Shown piece by piece: positions 16,410-26,338 of a stretch of 64,000 nucleotides of DNA. A model generated the notes under the pieces. The model was not told the DNA's origin and did not search any database. It saw only the letters and a list, made by a program, of their open reading frames with translations. The stretch spans positions 372,001-436,000 of the forward strand of contig NZ_BTFW01000001.1 in assembly GCF_033242265.1 (NCBI RefSeq), read 5' to 3'. A program made the translations under genes and the position numbers. Source of the DNA: Novosphingobium sp. IK01. GTDB lineage: Bacteria > Pseudomonadota > Alphaproteobacteria > Sphingomonadales > Sphingomonadaceae. The stretch's first letter is position 1. Each line of letters opens with the position of its first letter.

Positions 16410-16444
16410 GATGGCGGCACCCTCGCGCGTGGGATGCCGCCATC
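16410..16444 (-). terminator. Hairpin downstream of the nitroreductase gene
   Basis: GATGGCGGCA (16410-16419) and TGCCGCCATC (16435-16444) are a perfect 10-bp inverted repeat with a further CCC/GGG in the loop, 11 bp after the nitroreductase stop. There is no T run, so it is a weaker or Rho-assisted terminator candidate. Confidence 0.5.
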
Positions 16445-16455
16445 CCGAGGGGCAA

Positions 16456-17094
16456 TTACCGGATTTCGGTCACGAAGCTGGCGCGATCACGGCGGACTTT
16501 CTTGAGGTTGACCAGCCAATCGCCTTCTTCCTGCCGATACCCCAGCGGAAGCAGGATCACGCTGCGCAGATTGCGTGCCTTCAGGCCGAGGATCTCGTCA
16601 ACGGCCGCAGGATCGAAGCCTTCCATCGGTGTGGAATCGACCTCTTCGAAAGCGGCCGCCACCAGCGCCGATCCGAGCCCGATATAGGCCTGACGCGCCG
16701 CAGCCTGATAATTGGCCTCGGTGCTGCGGCTGGCGATGATCCCCAGCAACTGCTGGCGGTAATTTTCCCAGCCTTCGTTGACAAAGCCGCGCACTTCATT
16801 GGTGAGATCGAACATCATGTTGACGCGCTCGGGGGTGATGTCGTCCCAGGCGGCGAAAACCAGCAGATGCGAACACTCCGTGACCTGCGCCTGATTCCAG
16901 GCCACGGCGCGGATCTTCTCGCGGATTTCGGGATTGGTCACCAGCAGCAGTTCGAAAGGCTGGAGCCCGCTTGAAGTGGCGGTCAGCCGGACGGCCTCGA
17001 TGATCCGGTCGATCTTTTCGGTCGGGACGGTCCTGGCAGGGTCGAATTTCTTGGTCGCATAGCGCCAGGACAGTTTCTCGATCAGCGTGCTCAT
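16456..17094 (-). CDS. NAD(P)H-dependent nitroreductase-family oxidoreductase
   Basis: A 212-residue FMN-dependent oxidoreductase of the NfsB/NfnB type. Signatures are the N-terminal RYATKKFDP (phosphate of FMN), SSGLQPFELLLVTNPEIREK and the later glycine-rich AYIGLGSALVAAAFEEVDS. Length is normal (about 215). It reduces nitroaromatics or quinones in relatives; the physiological substrate is unclear. ATG 17094 has an AAGGAATTCGAC leader. It stands alone between the activator gene and kdpE, on the same strand, with about 190-215 bp on each side, so it is probably a single-gene unit. Confidence 0.9.
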   Translation of the reverse strand: MSTLIEKLSWRYATKKFDPARTVPTEKIDRIIEAVRLTATSSGLQPFELLLVTNPEIREKIRAVAWNQAQVTECSHLLVFAAWDDITPERVNMMFDLTNEVRGFVNEGWENYRQQLLGIIASRSTEANYQAAARQAYIGLGSALVAAAFEEVDSTPMEGFDPAAVDEILGLKARNLRSVILLPLGYRQEEGDWLVNLKKVRRDRASFVTEIR

Positions 17095-17310
17095 GTCGAA
17101 TTCCTTGCTAGCCCCCGAGGGGGAAGGCGGGGCGTGCGGAAAGGATGCAGCCCCGTTACCTTTGAGATATTTTCGCCGCAGTTCCCGATCAAGGCCCGAG
17201 CGAGGAGATCGCCGAGGCTGATCGATGCAAGGGGAATGACAAAAGGGCGGGCGTCTTCATGCGGGCGGGGCCGATGGGATGGCGGGCTCTCTGCCCGTCG
17301 GCAAGCCGGA

Positions 17311-18015
17311 TTACGGCACAACGGGGCGGCTGGCGTCGGTCAGGAGGCGATAGCCGATGCCCGGTTCGTTGCGGATCATGCTGTGTTCGACAGGCACGTC
17401 TTCGAGTTTCCGGCGCAGCCCGCGTGCGGCCACGCGCAGATATTCGACGGACTGTTCCTGTCCCGGCCCCCAGACCGCGCGCAGGATCGCCGCGTGCGAG
17501 AGGACGCGGCCCGGATGGCGGGCGAGTTCGGCCAGGAAGCCGTATTCCTTGGGGCTGAGATGGACTTCGACCCCGTCGCGGTAGACCAGCCGCGCGGCCA
17601 GATCGAGCGTGACCGGGCCGAAGCGCAGCACGGGGTCGGGCGTTTCGGCCAGCAGGCGGTTGCGCAACGCCACGCGGATGCGGGCGAGCACCTCCTCGGT
17701 ATCGAAGGGCTTGGTGACATAGTCGTCGGCACCCAGATCGAGCGCGGCGACTTTCTCGGTGGTTGCATCGCGCGCGGAGATGACCAGCAGCGCGGCCTTG
17801 GCGGCCTTGATCGCGGCGATCAGTTCGAGGCCGTCGCGGTCGGGCAGGCCGAGGTCGAGCAGGACCAGATCGGGCTTGTCGATGGCCAGCGCCGCCAGCG
17901 CCTCGCGCGCGTTGGCGGCCTCGACGACAGCGAGCCCCGCGCGGGCAAGGCCAGCCCTGAGCAGGCGGCGGATGGCCATTTCATCGTCCACCACCAGGAT
18001 TTTCGCGGACGTCAT
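17311..18015 (-). CDS. kdpE: Response regulator KdpE
   Basis: A 234-residue OmpR-family regulator that activates kdp transcription when phosphorylated by KdpD. The receiver domain has acidic residues in ILVVDDE, the phospho-acceptor Asp in LVLLDLGLPDRDG and Lys in YVTKPFD. The C-terminal winged helix is typical (HLSPKEYGFLAELARHPGRV, ending EPGIGYRLL). The start overlaps the kdpD stop by 4 bp (ATGA). It is the last gene of the operon. Confidence 0.96.
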   Translation of the reverse strand: MTSAKILVVDDEMAIRRLLRAGLARAGLAVVEAANAREALAALAIDKPDLVLLDLGLPDRDGLELIAAIKAAKAALLVISARDATTEKVAALDLGADDYVTKPFDTEEVLARIRVALRNRLLAETPDPVLRFGPVTLDLAARLVYRDGVEVHLSPKEYGFLAELARHPGRVLSHAAILRAVWGPGQEQSVEYLRVAARGLRRKLEDVPVEHSMIRNEPGIGYRLLTDASRPVVP

Positions 18016-20762
18016 GGCCGATCCTCCCAGAGTTGTGTTTCTGCCATGTGCAGGGTGAAGCAGGCGCCCTTGCGGTCATCGCGATTGGCGGCTGATACGC
18101 GCAGGCCCATGGCTTGCGCAAACCCCTTGACGATCGCCAGCCCGAGGCCCGTGCCGCCCTGCCGGTCAGACCCTTCGAGACGGGTGAAGCGCTCGAACAC
18201 CATGGTTTCGGTTCCCGCAGGCAGGCCTTCGCCTTCGTCGAGCACGCACAAGTCGAGTCCCTGGGGCAGGCGCCGCGCGACAAGGGTGATCGGGCGGTCG
18301 GGCGGGCTGTATTGCGCAGCATTCTGGATCAGGTTGATCAGGCAATGGTGCAGCAACCGGGCATCGAGCCGCACCAGCGGGAGGTCGGGTGCGATTGCGA
18401 TATGGAGCGGGCGACTGCCGAGCAGGCGGCGCAAGTCGTGGATCGCGCTGGTGACCGCTTCGGCAAGGTCGACCGGCTCGATATGGAGTTCGACCGCGCC
18501 GGTCTCGATGCGCACCATGTCGAGCAGATTGGCGACGAAGCGTTGCAAGCGCTCGGCTTCGGCGCGGGCCATGGTCAGGACTTTGTCCTGTTCGGCCGAG
18601 GCGGGCACGAGATCGCCCAGCAGCCCGATCACGGCGGTGAGCGGGGTGCGCAAGTCGTGGCTGACCGACGAGAGCAGCGCCGCGCGCAAGGCGTCGCGCT
18701 CCTCCAGACGTTTCATCTGCGCCTGTTCGGCCTCCAGCCGGGCGCGGTCGAGCGCCAGTCCGGTCTGGTCGAGAAAGCTGGTGAGCAGGGGCAGCAGGTC
18801 TGCGCGCACCGGTTGCCCGGCATCCGGGTTGGCCACCCCGAACACGGCCAGTGCCCTGCCGCCCGCCTCGACCGGCAGGAACAGCCATTCGGCCGCGCCC
18901 AGCGTGTCCGAGCCGCGCCCGGCGGGGCGGCGGTTGTCGAGCGCCCATTGCGCGACGACATGATCGAGCGGCGGCAACGTGATCTCGGGCGGGCTGGCGG
19001 CCAGGATGTGCAGGCCCCCGGGATTGGGCAGGCCTCCGGGATTGGGCATCAGCAGCACGGTGCGGGTGCCGAGCAGGCTGGCGCTTTCCTCGCACAGGAC
19101 CGCAGCGATCCGGCCCGTCGCGCTCTGTCCGGTCAGGCGCCGCGCGAAGCCTGCCAGCGTCTGGCTGCGCGCCGCGCTCGCACGCGAAAACTGCGCCGTA
19201 TCGCGCAGGCGCCCGGCCATGTGGCTGACGGCAAGGGCGACCGCGAGCAGGACCACGGCGGTGATGATGTTCTGCGGATCGGCGATGGTGAGGGTGTGAA
19301 GCGGCGGAATGAAGAAGAAATTGTAAGCCAGCAGCGAGGTCAGCGCGGTGATGATCCCGGTCCACAGGCCAAAGCAGCTGGCCGCGAGCAGGACCGGCAA
19401 CAGGTAGAGCAGGGCGACGTTGGTGATGTTGCCAAGGCTGGCGATGAAGGTGCCCAGGAGGGTCACGGCGGCGACCATCAGGCCCGAGAGCAGTAGGCCG
19501 GGGAGGGCCAGGCTGCCGGTCTGAAACCCGGCAAAGGGCGCGCGGAGCCCTGACGTGGTGCGCTGCTGCGCGGGGACGACATGGAGCGCCAGATCGCCGG
19601 TATCGGCCAGCAGGCGCTGTTCGAGCGACCGGCCTTTGAGCGCCCGCCCCAGGGGCCACCAGCGGCCCGCCCGGCCCGAGGCGCCCAGAACCAGAACGGT
19701 CGCGCGCAATTCCCCGGCGATCTGCGTGATCCCCTGCGCCACATTGGCGGCAGGAACGGTCATCACTTGCGCGCCCAGCTGGGCGGCCAGATGGAGGGTG
19801 GCGGTCAGGGCCCCGTCGTGGAGGGCCTCGTCGTGGGCGGCAGGATGGGGGGTCTCGACATGGACCGCGGCCCATGGCGCGGCGAGGGAATCGGCAAGCC
19901 GCTTGCCCGCGCGCACCACTTTGTCTGCCGCCGGGCCGCCGCCCACTGCCACCAGCACGCGTTCGCCCACGCCGAACGTGCCTGCAACCGCATGGGCGCG
20001 CAGATGGTCGAGCATCTGTGCATCGACCGTCCGGGCCGCACGGCGCAGCGCCAGTTCGCGCAGTGCGCTCAGGTTCGACTTGGAAAAGAAGTGGCTGAGC
20101 GCGCGGCTGGCCTCCTGCGGGACATAGACCTTGCCCGCCTTGAGCCGCGCGATCAGCTCGTCGGGCGGGATGTCGACCACCTCGATCTCGGCAGCGTCGA
20201 GCACGCGGTCGGGCAGGGTCTCGCGCACGCGGACGCGGGTGAACGAGGCGACAAGGTCGGTGAGGCTTTCGAGGTGCTGGACGTTGAGTGTCGAGAACAC
20301 GTCGATCCCGGCGTCGAGCACTTCCTCCACGTCCTGCCAGCGCTTGTCATGGCGGATGGCGGCATGGTTGCCAGAGTAGCCGCCAGCACTGCTGGCAGAG
20401 TAGCCGGGCGGCGCGACATTGGTGTGGGCCAGTTCGTCGATCAGCACCAGCGCGGGGTGGCGGGCGAGGATGGCGTCGAGGTCCATCTCGTGGAGCACCT
20501 GCCCGTGATGGTCGATGGCGCGGCGCGGGATGATCTCGAAACCGGCCATGCGCGCCTCGGTCTCGGCGCGGCCATGGGTCTCGATCACCCCGATCACCAC
20601 GTCCTCGCCCGCCTCGCGGCGCTGGGCTGCCTCGCTCAGCATCTCGCAGGTCTTGCCAACGCCGGGCGCCGCCCCAAGGAAGACCTTGAGGCGGCCCCGG
20701 CGTTTGCCTTCGGGCGCGAGCGTGCGCAGCAGGGCATCGGGATCGGGACGCATGGCATTCAT
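18012..20762 (-). CDS. kdpD: Sensor histidine kinase KdpD
   Basis: A 916-residue inner-membrane kinase/phosphatase sensing potassium limitation. Order: KdpD domain with Walker A GAAPGVGKT and ALVLIDELAHTN, a USP-like domain (VLVAVGGGPAADKV), four closely spaced membrane helices around residues 400-480, a GAF domain, the HisKA box (SSVSHDLRTPLTAVIG) with the phosphorylated His, and an HATPase domain with GTGLGLAIVKG. Start ATG 20762 lies 7 bp after kdpC with GAGGGACGC. An oddity is a short insertion (GYSASSAGGYSGN) after the DELAHTN motif, where relatives go directly to RHxKRWQDV. Confidence 0.95.
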   Translation of the reverse strand: MNAMRPDPDALLRTLAPEGKRRGRLKVFLGAAPGVGKTCEMLSEAAQRREAGEDVVIGVIETHGRAETEARMAGFEIIPRRAIDHHGQVLHEMDLDAILARHPALVLIDELAHTNVAPPGYSASSAGGYSGNHAAIRHDKRWQDVEEVLDAGIDVFSTLNVQHLESLTDLVASFTRVRVRETLPDRVLDAAEIEVVDIPPDELIARLKAGKVYVPQEASRALSHFFSKSNLSALRELALRRAARTVDAQMLDHLRAHAVAGTFGVGERVLVAVGGGPAADKVVRAGKRLADSLAAPWAAVHVETPHPAAHDEALHDGALTATLHLAAQLGAQVMTVPAANVAQGITQIAGELRATVLVLGASGRAGRWWPLGRALKGRSLEQRLLADTGDLALHVVPAQQRTTSGLRAPFAGFQTGSLALPGLLLSGLMVAAVTLLGTFIASLGNITNVALLYLLPVLLAASCFGLWTGIITALTSLLAYNFFFIPPLHTLTIADPQNIITAVVLLAVALAVSHMAGRLRDTAQFSRASAARSQTLAGFARRLTGQSATGRIAAVLCEESASLLGTRTVLLMPNPGGLPNPGGLHILAASPPEITLPPLDHVVAQWALDNRRPAGRGSDTLGAAEWLFLPVEAGGRALAVFGVANPDAGQPVRADLLPLLTSFLDQTGLALDRARLEAEQAQMKRLEERDALRAALLSSVSHDLRTPLTAVIGLLGDLVPASAEQDKVLTMARAEAERLQRFVANLLDMVRIETGAVELHIEPVDLAEAVTSAIHDLRRLLGSRPLHIAIAPDLPLVRLDARLLHHCLINLIQNAAQYSPPDRPITLVARRLPQGLDLCVLDEGEGLPAGTETMVFERFTRLEGSDRQGGTGLGLAIVKGFAQAMGLRVSAANRDDRKGACFTLHMAETQLWEDRP

Positions 20763-20769
20763 GCGTCCC

Positions 20770-21357
20770 TCATGCGCCCGTATGCCCCGCTTCGTCGAGC
20801 GCCAGATTGAGGCGCAGGACATTGACGCGCGGTTCGCCCAGAACGCCGCCCATCGGTGTCTCGATGCAGGCGCGCACCAGCGCTTCGAGGCGGGCTTGCG
20901 GGATGTGGCGGGCCGCTGCCACGCGGGGGATCTGCCAAAAAGCCGCCTCGGGGCTGATATGGGGATCGAGCCCCGAGGCGGAAGTGGTCACCAACGCAGG
21001 CGGGATGGCGTGGTGATTCTCGGAAGCGAGTGCGGCGCTGTCACGGGCGATGCGGTCGGCCAGACTGTGCGAGGCCGGGCCAAGGTTGGACCCGGACGAG
21101 GCGCTCGCGTCATAGCCATTGGCACCGGCAGCCGAGGGGCGCGGGTGGAAATAGCCGGGCGCGGCAAACCCCTGCGCGAGCAGGTCGGAGCCCACGACCT
21201 GCCCGCCGCGCACGATCAGGCTGCCATTGGCCTGTCTGGGAAAGGCCATCTGGCCAAGGCCGGTGACCAGCGCGGGATAGGCCCCGCCCAGCAGCAGGGC
21301 AAAGCCTGCGGTCATCACGGCAGCGGGGCGCAGGGCGGAAGCGAAAGTGGAAAGCAT
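20770..21357 (-). CDS. kdpC: Potassium-transporting ATPase subunit C
   Basis: A 195-residue subunit with one N-terminal membrane helix (VMTAGFALLLGGAYPALVTG) and the family motifs GSDLLAQGF, FHPRPSAAG, ASSGSNLGP and SGLDPHISP. It assists ATP binding by KdpB in the KdpFABC complex. It follows kdpB by 12 bp and precedes kdpD by 7 bp, so it is in the same transcript. Confidence 0.96.
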   Translation of the reverse strand: MLSTFASALRPAAVMTAGFALLLGGAYPALVTGLGQMAFPRQANGSLIVRGGQVVGSDLLAQGFAAPGYFHPRPSAAGANGYDASASSGSNLGPASHSLADRIARDSAALASENHHAIPPALVTTSASGLDPHISPEAAFWQIPRVAAARHIPQARLEALVRACIETPMGGVLGEPRVNVLRLNLALDEAGHTGA

Positions 21358-21369
21358 GGGGTTTCTCCC

Positions 21370-23415
21370 TCAGGCCAGATGGAGCGCGGCCACGCCCAGG
21401 TCGATCAGCTTGATCCCGATGAACGGGGCGATCAGGCCGCCCAGCCCATAGACCGCCAGATTGCGTGCCAGCAGGGGCCCGGCCCCCATCGGGCGATAGC
21501 GAACCCCCTTGAGCGCGAGGGGCACGAGCGCGGGAATGATCAGCGCGTTGAAGATGATCGCCGAGAGGATCGCGCTGCGCGGGCTGGCCAGCCCCATCAC
21601 GTTGAGCGCGCCAAGGCCGGGATAGAGCACGACGAACATGGCCGGAATGATCGCGAAATACTTGGCCACGTCGTTGGCGACCGAGAACGTCGTGAGCGCG
21701 CCGCGCGTCATCAGCAATTGCTTGCCCAGGCCCACGATCTCGATCAGCTTGGTCGGGTCGCTGTCGAGGTCGACCATGTTGCCCGCCTCGCGCGCGGCCT
21801 GGGTGCCGGTGTTCATGGCCACGCCCACGTCGGCCTGGGCGAGGGCAGGGGCATCGTTGGTGCCATCGCCGCACATTGCCACCAGCCTGCCGCCCTGCTG
21901 CTCGCGGCGGATCAGCGCGAGCTTGTCCTCGGGCGTGGCTTCGGCGAGGAAATCGTCCACCCCGGCTTCGGCGGCGATGGCCGCAGCCGTCAGCGGGTTG
22001 TCGCCGGTGATCATCACCGTGCGGATGCCCATGGCCCGCAACTGGCCGAACCGCTCGCGGATGCCCGCCTTGATCACGTCCTTGAGCGCGATCACGCCCA
22101 GCAGGCGGCCATTTTCGGCAACCCCCAGCGGGGTCTGCCCCGCGCGCGCGATCTCGTCGGCGATGCGGCGCAGTTCGTTCCCGGCCGGTGTCAGCGCGCT
22201 GTCGGGATGGGCGCGCAGCAGGGAATCGACCGCGCCCTTGCGGATCAGCCTGTCCCCGGTCTCTATGCCCGAAAGACGGGTCTGGGCGGTGAAGGGGATG
22301 ACTTGCGCGCCTTCGGGCAGGCTGGCGCGGGCCTGATGGCTTTCGCGCGCGAGGGTCACGATCGAGCGGCCCTCGGGGGTCTCGTCGGCAAGGCTCGCCA
22401 GAAGCGCGGCTTCGACCAGCCGGGCCAGCGGGACGCCCGCCAGCGGACGGAATGCACAGGCTGCGCGGTCGCCCACGGTGATCGTGCCGGTCTTGTCGAG
22501 CAGCAGCACGTCGATGTCGCCCGCCGCTTCCACCGCGCGGCCCGACTTGGCCAGCACGTTGAAGCGCACCAGCCGGTCCATGCCCGCAATGCCGATGGCC
22601 GAGAGCAGCGCGGCGATGGTCGTGGGGATCAGCGTGATCAGCAGGGCCGCCAGCACGGCCACGGGGATGGCCCCCCCGGCATAGCGGGCAAAGGCGGGGA
22701 TCGTGGCAACCGCGATCAGGAAGATGATCGTCAGCCCCACCAGCAGGATCGTCAGCGCGATCTCGTTGGGGGTTTTCTGGCGCTCGGCCCCTTCGACCAG
22801 CGCGATCATGCGGTCGAGGAAGCCCTGTCCCGGTTCCTGCGTCACGCGCACGGTGATCGTGTCGGACAGCACGCGGGTGCCCGCCGTCACCGCGCTGCGG
22901 TCGCCGCCCGCCTCGCGGATGACCGGCGCGCTTTCGCCGGTGATGGCCGCCTCGTTGACCGAGGCTACGCCCGCGATCACTTCGCCATCGGCGGGGATCA
23001 GCTCGCCGGCCTTGACCACCACGATGGCGCCGCGCGCCAGTTCGCTGGCCGGGACATGGCGCCCGTCGGGCAGGTGGGCGACCAGATCGGACTTGGTGGC
23101 GCGCAGCGAGGCGGCCTGTGCCCGCCCGCGTCCTTCGGCCAGGCTTTCGGCAAAGGTGCCGAACAGCACCGTCAGCCAGAGCCAGCCGATCAGTTGCGCC
23201 TGAAAGCCTGCGGAAAGCCCGCTGCCGCCGATCAGCAGCAGCACGCTCAAGAGGAGGGCGACCACCGCCGTCGTGAACAGCACGGGGTTGCGGACCAGTT
23301 GGCGGGGGGCCAGCTTGAACACCGCGTCGCGCGCGGCGGGAAGCACGAGGGCGGGCGAGAACATTGTCCGGGGAGCGGGCTGGGCGTGTGAAGCGGGTGA
23401 TTGGGGAGTGGACAT
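21370..23415 (-). CDS. kdpB: Potassium-transporting P-type ATPase, subunit B
   Basis: A 681-residue catalytic subunit. It has the phosphorylation motif DKTGTITVG near residue 300, TGES in the actuator domain, [20 protein letters not shown] in the hinge and several membrane helices, as expected for KdpB. ATG 23415 is supported by a GAGAGGAAC ribosome site and by the normal family start (Met, Ser/Thr-Pro-rich tail, then FSPALVLPA); a longer frame upstream reads through kdpA out of phase. It hydrolyses ATP to drive potassium uptake through KdpA. Confidence 0.97.
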   Translation of the reverse strand: MSTPQSPASHAQPAPRTMFSPALVLPAARDAVFKLAPRQLVRNPVLFTTAVVALLLSVLLLIGGSGLSAGFQAQLIGWLWLTVLFGTFAESLAEGRGRAQAASLRATKSDLVAHLPDGRHVPASELARGAIVVVKAGELIPADGEVIAGVASVNEAAITGESAPVIREAGGDRSAVTAGTRVLSDTITVRVTQEPGQGFLDRMIALVEGAERQKTPNEIALTILLVGLTIIFLIAVATIPAFARYAGGAIPVAVLAALLITLIPTTIAALLSAIGIAGMDRLVRFNVLAKSGRAVEAAGDIDVLLLDKTGTITVGDRAACAFRPLAGVPLARLVEAALLASLADETPEGRSIVTLARESHQARASLPEGAQVIPFTAQTRLSGIETGDRLIRKGAVDSLLRAHPDSALTPAGNELRRIADEIARAGQTPLGVAENGRLLGVIALKDVIKAGIRERFGQLRAMGIRTVMITGDNPLTAAAIAAEAGVDDFLAEATPEDKLALIRREQQGGRLVAMCGDGTNDAPALAQADVGVAMNTGTQAAREAGNMVDLDSDPTKLIEIVGLGKQLLMTRGALTTFSVANDVAKYFAIIPAMFVVLYPGLGALNVMGLASPRSAILSAIIFNALIIPALVPLALKGVRYRPMGAGPLLARNLAVYGLGGLIAPFIGIKLIDLGVAALHLA

Positions 23416-23426
23416 TGCTGTTCCTC

Positions 23427-25130
23427 TCAGAAAGTCTGGCCGGCGCTCAGCGTGACCTGGTCCGCGATCGGACCAAGCGCGAGGCCGGGCAGGAAGGTGA
23501 GGCCGCCCAGGATCAGGATCACCCCGACCAGCAGGCCCACCCACAGGCCGCCGGTGGTGGGAAACGAACCCGAGGTGGCGGGCGTTTGGCGCTTGGCGGC
23601 AAGGCTTCCGGCGATGGCCAGGACCGGCACGATCACGAAGAAGCGTCCGACCCACATCGCCACGCCCAGCAGGCCGTTGTAGAACGGGGTGCCCGCGCTC
23701 AGCCCGGCAAAGGCCGAGCCGTTGTTGGCCGTGGCCGACGAGAACGCATAGAGGATCTCGCTGAAACCATGGGGCCCCTTGTTGAGCGGCCCGGCAAGGC
23801 CCGCAGGTAGCATGCAGGCCAGCGCCGTGAAGCCCAGGATCGAGAGCGGCAGGACCGCGATGGCCAGAACCGCCAGCTTGATCTCGCGGGCCTCGATCTT
23901 CTTGCCGACATATTCGGGCGTGCGTCCGACCATCAGCCCGGCGACGAAGACCGCGAGGATCGCGAAGAGCAGGAAGCCATAGATGCCTGAGCCCACCCCG
24001 CCGATGACGATCTCGCCCAGTTGCATGTTGAACAGCGGGATCATGCCGCCCAGCGCGGTGAAGCTGTCGTGCATGGCATTGACCGCGCCACAACTGGCCG
24101 CCGTGGTGACCGCGGCAAACAGGGCGCTACCCGCGATGCCGAAGCGGATTTCCTTGCCTTCCATGTTGCCGCCAGCAAAACCGGCATGGGTGAGCGCGCT
24201 CGCCCCTTGCGCTTCCTGCCAATAGGTGATGCCCGCACCCGCCACGAACAGGATCAGCATGGCCGCCAGAATGGCCCAGCCCTGCCGCGTATTGCCAACC
24301 GCGCGGCCAAAGCACCAGGTCAGCCCCGATCCGATGGCGAAGATCGAGAGCATCTCGACAAAGTTGGTCAGCGCGGTGGGGTTTTCGAACGGGTGGGCCG
24401 AATTGGCATTGTAGAAGCCGCCACCATTGGTGCCGAGCATCTTGATCGCTTCCTGGCTGGCGACCGGGCCGAGCACGATGGCCTGCTTGGCCCCTTCGAG
24501 GGTGTGGGCCTCGACCAGGCTGGCAAAAGTCTGCGGCACGCCGCTGGCGATCAGGAACAGCGCATAGACGAGGCTGAGCGGGAGCAGCAGATAGAGCGTC
24601 ACGCGCGTGCAATCGGCCCAGAAATTGCCGACCGTGCCGGTCTCGTGCCGGGCAAACCCGCGAAACAGGGCAAAGGCAACAGCGATGCCGGTGGCCGCCG
24701 ACAGGAAGTTGTGCAGCGTGAGGCCGACCATCTGGCTCAGGTTGGTCAGCACGCTTTCGCCCGCATACCACTGCCAGTTGGTGTTGGTGACAAAGGCGAT
24801 GGCGGTGTTCATCGCGCCATCCGTGCCGATCCCGGCCAGACCGCGCGGGTTCATCGGCAGATAGCCCTGCAAACGCAGGATCGCGTAAGTGAACAGCGTG
24901 AGCACGACCTGAAACGCGAGCATGTGCAGCGCATAAGTCAGCCAGCTTTGCTCGCGGGCCGGATCGATGCCCGAGGCGCGATAGAACCCGCGCTCAAGCG
25001 GGCCGAGCACGCGATGCAGCGGTGTCGTGCGGCCTTCGTAGAGCGCGAAAAGCCAGGCCCCGACAGGCCGGGCCAGCAGCGCCACGAGCGCGGTAAAGGC
25101 GAGGATCAGGCCCCAGCCGGAAAGGGTCAT
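23427..25130 (-). CDS. kdpA: Potassium-transporting ATPase subunit A
   Basis: A 567-residue potassium-binding channel-like subunit with about ten membrane helices. Selectivity-filter-like segments are recognisable: [46 protein letters not shown] and [14 protein letters not shown]. Length is normal (557-570). It begins 11 bp after the kdpF stop and ends 11 bp before kdpB. Confidence 0.97.
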   Translation of the reverse strand: MTLSGWGLILAFTALVALLARPVGAWLFALYEGRTTPLHRVLGPLERGFYRASGIDPAREQSWLTYALHMLAFQVVLTLFTYAILRLQGYLPMNPRGLAGIGTDGAMNTAIAFVTNTNWQWYAGESVLTNLSQMVGLTLHNFLSAATGIAVAFALFRGFARHETGTVGNFWADCTRVTLYLLLPLSLVYALFLIASGVPQTFASLVEAHTLEGAKQAIVLGPVASQEAIKMLGTNGGGFYNANSAHPFENPTALTNFVEMLSIFAIGSGLTWCFGRAVGNTRQGWAILAAMLILFVAGAGITYWQEAQGASALTHAGFAGGNMEGKEIRFGIAGSALFAAVTTAASCGAVNAMHDSFTALGGMIPLFNMQLGEIVIGGVGSGIYGFLLFAILAVFVAGLMVGRTPEYVGKKIEAREIKLAVLAIAVLPLSILGFTALACMLPAGLAGPLNKGPHGFSEILYAFSSATANNGSAFAGLSAGTPFYNGLLGVAMWVGRFFVIVPVLAIAGSLAAKRQTPATSGSFPTTGGLWVGLLVGVILILGGLTFLPGLALGPIADQVTLSAGQTF

Positions 25131-25141
25131 GGGGTGTCTCC

Positions 25142-25231
25142 CTAGAATTTCTCGGGCCGCATCAGGGCGACCACCAGATAGGCAAGCAGGCCAAGCGCGG
25201 TCAGCGCGGCCAGGGTGAGGGGCAGCGTCAT
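25142..25231 (-). CDS. kdpF: Small potassium ATPase subunit KdpF
   Basis: A 29-residue single-helix protein, MTLPLTLAALTALGLLAYLV followed by VALMRPEKF. The C-terminal RPEKF is the hallmark of KdpF, which stabilises the KdpABC complex. It directly precedes kdpA. Confidence 0.93.
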   Translation of the reverse strand: MTLPLTLAALTALGLLAYLVVALMRPEKF

Positions 25232-25259
25232 CGGGGTTTCTTTCGGATCGGGGAGCGGC

Positions 25260-25343
25260 TCAGGCCCTGACGGCCAGCCGCAGAAAAGCGAACGTGAGCA
25301 AAACGAGGCCGCCCGGAACGGCCAGCCAGACAACGTCATTCAT
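25260..25343 (-). CDS. Micro-protein upstream of kdpF (single membrane helix)
   Basis: A 27-residue frame, MNDVVWLAVPGGLVLLTFAF followed by LRLAVRA, 28 bp upstream of kdpF. One hydrophobic helix ends in basic residues, so the C-terminus is probably cytoplasmic. A weak GGAA site precedes ATG 25343. Similar tiny hydrophobic frames occur just before kdpF in other bacteria (recalled, not checked), which supports it being real. It might be an extra subunit or regulator of the Kdp complex. Confidence 0.55.
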   Translation of the reverse strand: MNDVVWLAVPGGLVLLTFAFLRLAVRA

Positions 25344-25430
25344 GTGACAGTTCCATCGAAAGACAGGGGGGAGGGGGGAGGCGCGCGTTTCTGGCGGGGC
25401 CTTGTCACCACGCCTTGTCACCGCGTCTTG

Positions 25431-25742
25431 TCACCACAAGGGCCGCGGTGGGCGAGGTGCAGGACGCAGGAGCGTATCGCCAGCCAGGAGGAGGAGGAGG
25501 CCGCTCCACAACAGCACCGTCACGCCCAGTGCCCCGATCCATTCGGACAGGCTGGCCGAAGAGGCCCCGCCTGCCGGTGGCGCGCCACACAGCCAGCGCC
25601 CGAGTGCAAGCGCTGCGAGCAGCACGACCAGACCTGCTGAGCGCAGGAGGATACTGGCCCTGAACGTGCGGAAGACCTCAAAGCGCGCGGGTGTCCGTTT
25701 CGGGGGGATCAGCCGGGCGAGTGTCGGGGTTTCTTGAGCCAT
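25431..25742 (-). CDS. Hypothetical two-helix membrane protein at head of kdp operon
   Basis: A 103-residue frame with two membrane helices (LLRSAGLVVLLAALALGRWL and IGALGVTVLLWSGLLLLLAG). It has a basic N-terminus and a Pro/Arg-rich C-terminus. ATG 25742 has an AAGG site 9 bases upstream. It lies between a candidate KdpE site (25825-25842) and the micro-protein/kdpF, all on the same strand, which suggests it is the first gene of the operon. No family was recognised; the composition is unusual, so a non-coding frame cannot be excluded. Confidence 0.5.
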   Translation of the reverse strand: MAQETPTLARLIPPKRTPARFEVFRTFRASILLRSAGLVVLLAALALGRWLCGAPPAGGASSASLSEWIGALGVTVLLWSGLLLLLAGDTLLRPAPRPPRPLW

Positions 25743-25824
25743 GAACGCGAACCTTCTGCCGGATTGGCAGGGGCGCTGATGGTCCGATTGTGCGTTAAGG
25801 TTCCAGATGAGGCTGCGCGAGCGC

Positions 25825-25842
25825 GCATGAAGATTGCATAAA
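25825..25842 (-). promoter_or_regulatory. Candidate KdpE-binding direct repeat
   Basis: Minus strand TTTATGC-N4-TTCATGC: two heptamers differing at one position with an 11-bp period, about 83 bp upstream of ATG 25742. The known E. coli KdpE box is a similar pair (TTTATAC-N4-TTTACAC) with the same period. The position at the head of the kdp gene series fits. Assignment by similarity only. Confidence 0.55.
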
Positions 25843-25873
25843 GGCGCCCGGAAATGCCGGTGCCGTCAGGCTC

Positions 25874-26338
25874 TCAAAGGCCAAGGTCCGAAAGTCCGGG
25901 GTGGTCATCGGGCCTGCGGCCCTGGGGCCAATGGAACAGGCGATCGCCGGGCGCGATGGCCAGATCGTTGATGCTGGCGATGCGGCGACGCATCAGCCCC
26001 GCCTCGTCGAACTCCCACAGTTCGTTGCCATAGGAGCGGAACCACTGGCCGCCTGCATCATGCCATTCGTAGGCAAAGCGCACGGCCATGCGGTTCTCGC
26101 GAAAGCCCCAGACTTCCTTGATCAGTCTGTATTCCTGCTCTCGCGACCATTTGCGGGTCAGGAAAGCGATGATCCGGGGCCGTCCCTCGATGAAGTCTGT
26201 GCGGTTGCGCCATTGGCTGTCGGGCGTATAGGCCAGCGCGACGATCCGGGGATCGCGGCTGTTCCATGCGTCTTCGGCAAGGCGGGCCTTTTGCGCGGCG
26301 GTTTCAGGGGTGAAAGGGGGCAGCGGCGGGCGGTTCAC
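25874..26338 (-). CDS. DUF1348 family protein (NTF2-like fold)
   Basis: A 154-residue soluble protein. The pattern [20 protein letters not shown], then [32 protein letters not shown] and [20 protein letters not shown] is that of the DUF1348 family, a conserved NTF2/SnoaL-like cone protein of unknown biochemical role. Its start codon overlaps the end of the upstream DJ-1/PfpI gene by 4 bp, so the two are co-translated. Confidence 0.88.
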   Translation of the reverse strand: MNRPPLPPFTPETAAQKARLAEDAWNSRDPRIVALAYTPDSQWRNRTDFIEGRPRIIAFLTRKWSREQEYRLIKEVWGFRENRMAVRFAYEWHDAGGQWFRSYGNELWEFDEAGLMRRRIASINDLAIAPGDRLFHWPQGRRPDDHPGLSDLGL

